DNA of 10,569 bases from Funneliformis mosseae (Eukaryota > Glomeromycota > Glomeromycetes > Glomerales > Glomeraceae): positions 1 through 10,569 of the forward strand of contig CAJVPP010003866.1 in NCBI GenBank assembly GCA_910592005.1. The letters are read 5' to 3'. How positions within the stretch are numbered: the stretch's first letter is position 1; each line of letters begins with the position of its first letter. The position numbers and the translations under genes were made by a program. The notes under the pieces were generated by a model. The model made no database searches. It was given only the letters and a program-made list of their open reading frames with translations, and was not told the origin of the DNA. Shown here in pieces: positions 7,782 through 10,569 of this stretch.

Positions 7782-8759
7782 ATGATGTTTCGCACTCCGT
7801 TTCCAAACAAAAAACCTTTGGTAAATGATAACTCTACGTCAAAAGTATTTCTTCCAGATTTGAATGTTCGTTTGATATGTCCAGAATGTAGAAATTCTCA
7901 AGCAAATTTGATTGAAGAATACTCGAGTGGAGATATAGTTTGTGGAGATTGCGGTTTAGTCCTTGCAGATCGTATTATCGACACAAGACCTGAATGGCGT
8001 ACGTTTAGCGGCGATGATAATGGTTCGGATCCTTCTCGAGTTGGTGCAGCAGCAGACCCATTATTGAAGGATTCAGCTTTGAATACAAATATTTCACCAA
8101 AGGGTCGCATAGGTTTAACTAGAGCACATATTAAAGCAACAACTAGTGAATTTGATATGACATTAAAACATGCATTCTCGGAAATTGAAGCATTGTGTGG
8201 TTCAATGAATTTAACAAAAGAAATTTCGGATACGACAAAACAATTATACAAAAGGTCAATTGAGGAAAGATTATTTCGTGGGAAAAATAAATTGGCAATT
8301 TTCTCCGCATGCATTTTTATCGCATGTAGGGTTAAAAAAGTTGCGAGATCTTTTAGAGAAATTTGCTTTTCATCACAAGTTTCTATAAGAGAGATTGCAA
8401 GATGTTATAAAATATTACATCAAAATTTGGTATTGAATGTTGGACAAATGACTTCTGAAGATTTAATGATTAGATTTTCTCAGAGTTTAAACTTACCGAG
8501 AGATCTTCAAATCACCGCCACAAGATTAAGCAAGCGAACCGATGATTTAGGTTTACTTACTGGTAGAAATCAAAATACCATCGCTGCTGTTTGTATTCAT
8601 TATGCATCTGAAATTTCTCATGGTGGGATCCCTATTGATGATATCGCAAAAGTTTCTGGAATGGCTATTGGTTCTATCAAATCAGTTTACCGTTTGCTTC
8701 ATGCTAAACGAGAAAGCTTTCAAAATATAATTGATAATAGAGAAAGGGTCATGTCGTAA
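7782..8759 (+). CDS. sua7: General transcription initiation factor IIB (TFIIB), 325 aa, intronless
   Basis: TFIIB bridges promoter-bound TBP and RNA polymerase II in the nucleus and helps set the start site. Residues 33-57 form the zinc ribbon with Cys33, Cys36, Cys54 and Cys57. The highly conserved B-reader/linker follows (Asp67-Thr-Arg, Glu71-Trp-Arg-Thr-Phe, Ser85-Arg-Val-Gly). Cyclin fold 1 is about 127-218, with the signature Ala-Cys-Arg at 181-183 and Ser-Phe-Arg-Glu-Ile at 190-194. Cyclin fold 2 is about 224-316, with Gly-Arg-Asn at 261-263 and a helix-turn-helix near 285-305. Length fits the family (human 316, budding yeast 345). Two ATGs stand in tandem; the first gives one extra Met. 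The ribbon and linker are very conserved while the cyclin folds are more divergent. There are no introns, unlike the kelch neighbour. TFIIIB (Brf1) is less likely: it would carry a long C-terminal region, absent here. Confidence 0.96.
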   Translation: MMFRTPFPNKKPLVNDNSTSKVFLPDLNVRLICPECRNSQANLIEEYSSGDIVCGDCGLVLADRIIDTRPEWRTFSGDDNGSDPSRVGAAADPLLKDSALNTNISPKGRIGLTRAHIKATTSEFDMTLKHAFSEIEALCGSMNLTKEISDTTKQLYKRSIEERLFRGKNKLAIFSACIFIACRVKKVARSFREICFSSQVSIREIARCYKILHQNLVLNVGQMTSEDLMIRFSQSLNLPRDLQITATRLSKRTDDLGLLTGRNQNTIAAVCIHYASEISHGGIPIDDIAKVSGMAIGSIKSVYRLLHAKRESFQNIIDNRERVMS

Positions 8760-9182
8760 ACTTTAACCTAGTACGACGGATCGAAATTGCCGTAAGTTTT
8801 TAGACGTTATTTTTTTTTTTTTTTATATATATTCCAACCTCATTTTTTATAAAATAAAAAACAGGATTAAAATCATTTTGGATTGAAAGAAAATCCTTTC
8901 CCCTTGAAGATTGTTTGCAAAATATTTCATTCAAAATTATATATTTTTGCATATTTTATAGCTTTTCTATATATTATATTATATCAAAAAATTCTTGCAT
9001 AACTATATTTAGCTAAATTTTTGTAATAAAAAAGAATAAATAAATTAAATTATAATTCATACGTCACTTCGGTCTCTCACGTGATTGTATTCTCACACTA
9101 AAAGCGCACTTAAACGTTGCAATAATTAAATTTTACGAAAAGTTGGTTTCTTCCTTGTAACAAAACGCTGTAATGTCTTTAA
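8760..9182. other. 3' flank of TFIIB, AT-rich
   Basis: T tracts and TA repeats follow the stop codon. Candidate polyadenylation hexamers AATAAA occur at 9025-9030 and 9035-9040. No other gene is seen. Confidence 0.5.
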
Positions 9183-9639
9183 TCACAAAGTCCGTTCGCT
9201 CAATCTGATTCAACTACCAAATTTTCATCTCGCAAATGGGGTAACGAAAACAAGTATGGTATGGTGACCGATGTATGCATGAATTATGACAAATTTATGG
9301 TAGTTTTGACGGTTTTTCCTATACATGTATATTTATCAAACACCTTTTTGTTATATATAAATGATGTATGTATGTATGAATAAAATACCGTACATTCTTA
9401 AGCATACACCATACATTTGTCACCATACATACATACATCGGTCACCATACCATACTTGTTTTCTATACGATCCTCGCAAATTTGTTAATTCTGCCATTCA
9501 AAATAAAACCCATAGTGGATTGTTAACCCGGCAAGGGAATCTAAATCAAGAAAATTGGGACAAACAGAAATTCGTGGACCATATTATAGTCCGATGGGTA
9601 AAGCTCAAGGAATTAGGGATCAAAAGGGTTAATCGATAA
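9183..9639 (+). pseudogene. Old reading frame split by a palindromic insertion
   Basis: A frame opens after the TAA at 9180-9182 and reads Ser/Thr-rich codons up to the first CTCGCAAAT (9229-9237). A second frame resumes at the second CTCGCAAAT (9473-9481) and runs to TAA at 9637-9639, with a charged coding-like peptide (Asn-Trp-Asp-Lys-Gln-Lys-Phe, then Arg-Trp-Val-Lys-Leu-Lys-Glu-Leu). The insertion plus one repeat is 244 nt, so the two parts are in different frames now. Leaving those 244 nt out gives one open frame of 70 codons. No family is recognised and no start codon is seen; it may be an internal or last exon. The ATG-started frame at 9361 begins inside the insertion and is not a believable gene. 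Confidence 0.4.
9238..9472. mobile_element. Palindromic MITE-like element with 9-bp target duplications, possibly Mutator-like
   Basis: Bases 9247-9277 and 9432-9462 are perfect inverted repeats of 31 bp, starting AAAACAAGTATGG. The match continues inward to 9301 and 9408, making 55-bp arms with five mismatches. Between them are about 106 nt of AT-rich filler with ATGT repeats. Just outside, CTCGCAAAT stands on both sides (9229-9237 and 9473-9481) as a target site duplication. Long terminal inverted repeats with 9-bp duplications are typical of Mutator-like elements, though Merlin-type elements also give 8 to 9 bp. No transposase is present, so the element is non-autonomous. Confidence 0.65.
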
Positions 9640-9939
9640 ATACATGAAAAAATGTAAGATTTTTGGTATCACGAATGTTCTATACACAGCATTCAAACTA
9701 AAAAAAAAAATTCTTTTTTTGCGAAAAATAAATAATTGTCATTTTTCTCATAGCTGGAGGATTATGGTCCACGACAACATTGAAATGTCAATAAAATTCC
9801 AAAAAAAATTTTTTTTTTGATAATACTTTTTTTTAAGGTAATTTATTTTTATAATTTTGTTTCGATTAAAATTTAATTATCAGCATTAATTTTTTTTTAT
9901 TTTTCCTTTAATATTGTATATAATAATTTCTTACAATAT
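9640..9939. other. AT-rich spacer with A/T tracts
   Basis: It consists mainly of homopolymer A and T runs, some back to back (an A run meeting a T run near 9801-9818). No gene, RNA or repeat family is recognised. Confidence 0.6.
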
Positions 9940-10569
9940 TTATTTTTGAATTAAATCTTTTGCCAAATTATTATCTGGATATAAAGATTGTATGTCAATG
10001 TTTTTAAGAAATAATAACCTGCAATCATTTTCTTTAAATTTTTTGTTTCGCTTTGATTCATGTTCTATCAATTTTTTGTTTCGCTTGAAGACCCCCGGAT
10101 ACAAATGTTTATCGTACTTAAACGGAATAATTAGAATTTTAGCAAATTTAAGATCTGACTCCGATTATATACCAAGTTGGCGAGAATTTCGGATTACCCG
10201 CGTAGTTGGCAAATCGTCCTGATCGGGTTTCATGAATGATTAACAATAAACCATTTACTAACAAAGTTTCCTTCAACAGCAATAGCAAATTACCTTCCTT
10301 ATCATTCCAACTTCTTGAATGATTCTTGCAATAAAATCAGTACGCTATTGCTCCCTTGGTACATTTGCTGTAATTCCTTCACTTTCAATCATCAATAACC
10401 GAGTGCAAGTTTCTTTAAGGAAGAGATGAGCTCGAGAGATTAAATGTCGGATATCCTGTTTGGTTGTTGCAGTGGTGAGGGATGGATCAAGTACCTCCCG
10501 ATCCAAATTGAATTCCTAATTCAGGTTTCGGAATTAGACCAAGTGTTGATGCTTTGTTTATCAAACGCA
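9940..10569 (-). pseudogene. Minus-strand coding-like region in several frames, decayed or intron-broken gene
   Basis: Reading minus from the right edge, coding-like peptide appears in successive frames. One, just inside the edge, has Leu-Gly-Leu-Ile-Pro-Lys-Pro. A second, about 10520-10280, includes His-Leu-Ile-Ser-Arg-Ala-His-Leu-Phe and has a TAG inside at about 10345. A third, about 10330-10145, has Gly-Arg-Phe-Ala-Asn-Tyr. A last frame, 10164-9940, gives 74 codons (Lys/Asn/Glu-rich, with an 11-residue repeat around Lys-Arg-Asn-Lys-Lys) and ends in TAA. A 43-nt GT-AG intron could join the third and last segments in phase, but the TAG in the second is not removed by any intron I can see. 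The family is not recognised. The plus strand also has an open frame from an ATG at 10444 to the window edge, so the strand is not certain. Confidence 0.35.
10037..10086. repeat. 17-bp direct repeat, 33-bp period
   Basis: AATTTTTTGTTTCGCTT occurs at 10037-10053 and again at 10070-10086. The 33-nt spacing is eleven codons, so on the minus strand it makes a repeated Lys-Arg-Asn-Lys-Lys segment in the same frame. Confidence 0.6.

Noticed and set aside
7898..8314. 138-codon open frame on the minus strand
   Set aside because: It lies wholly antisense to TFIIB, whose plus-strand protein is clearly recognised.
9361..9480. ATG start of a gene inside the palindromic element
   Set aside because: The codons come from ATGT/TACA repeats and the element arm; only the part after about 9473 looks coding.
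9992..10222. 76-codon plus-strand ATG frame
   Set aside because: Peptide is Phe/Leu/Arg-rich without domain signs; the minus-strand frame over the same bases looks more protein-like.
1..10569. CRISPR array, bacterial operon or prophage
   Set aside because: No regularly spaced repeats; introns, a TATA box and TFIIB show eukaryotic nuclear DNA.

Overview
The window reads as nuclear DNA of an AT-rich eukaryote, most likely a fungus. One gene has five short GT-AG introns (44 to 82 nt) with CTAA/TAAC-type branch sites. A promoter carries a TATA box. The TFIIB N-terminal region is of fungal type, and the extreme AT bias comes with long A and T tracts. Two secreted, membrane-anchored kelch proteins in a head-to-head pair, inside AT-rich DNA full of coding relics, suggest an arbuscular mycorrhizal fungus (Glomeromycotina, Rhizophagus-like). 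That placement is inference from gene style and was not tested.

Left third (1-2951): two paralogous kelch genes diverge from a 544-nt shared promoter. The minus-strand copy (1-642) runs off the left edge. The plus-strand copy (1187-2951) is complete: six exons join into 479 codons encoding a signal peptide, about six kelch blades, a Ser/Thr/Asn-rich stalk, one membrane helix and a short tail. Both copies carry the same 11-nt promoter word 84 to 88 nt upstream of their ATGs, so the duplication probably included the promoter.

Middle (2952-7781): about 4.8 kb without a recognisable intact gene. It holds AT-rich spacer, a GC-richer island with overlapping open frames (4848-5385), a decayed 59-nt palindrome (6265-6323), a short coding-like stretch with a repeated DSDK motif (6437-6669), and a GC-richer repeat-like block with a 10-bp inverted pair (6702-6870).

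Right third (7782-10569): an intact, intronless gene for general transcription factor IIB (7782-8759) has a TATA box, a palindromic MluI cell-cycle box and a pyrimidine-rich leader. Downstream, a small palindromic transposon-like insertion (about 9238-9472) is flanked by 9-bp direct repeats. It sits inside what looks like an older reading frame, which becomes continuous again if the element and one repeat are left out. The right edge (9940-10569) carries minus-strand coding-like segments in several frames, probably a decayed or intron-broken gene.

The kelch pair is a recent gene-family expansion at the cell surface, and TFIIB is housekeeping. Nothing shows the two being functionally linked. 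The relics and small elements suggest a repeat-rich, fast-turning-over genome region.
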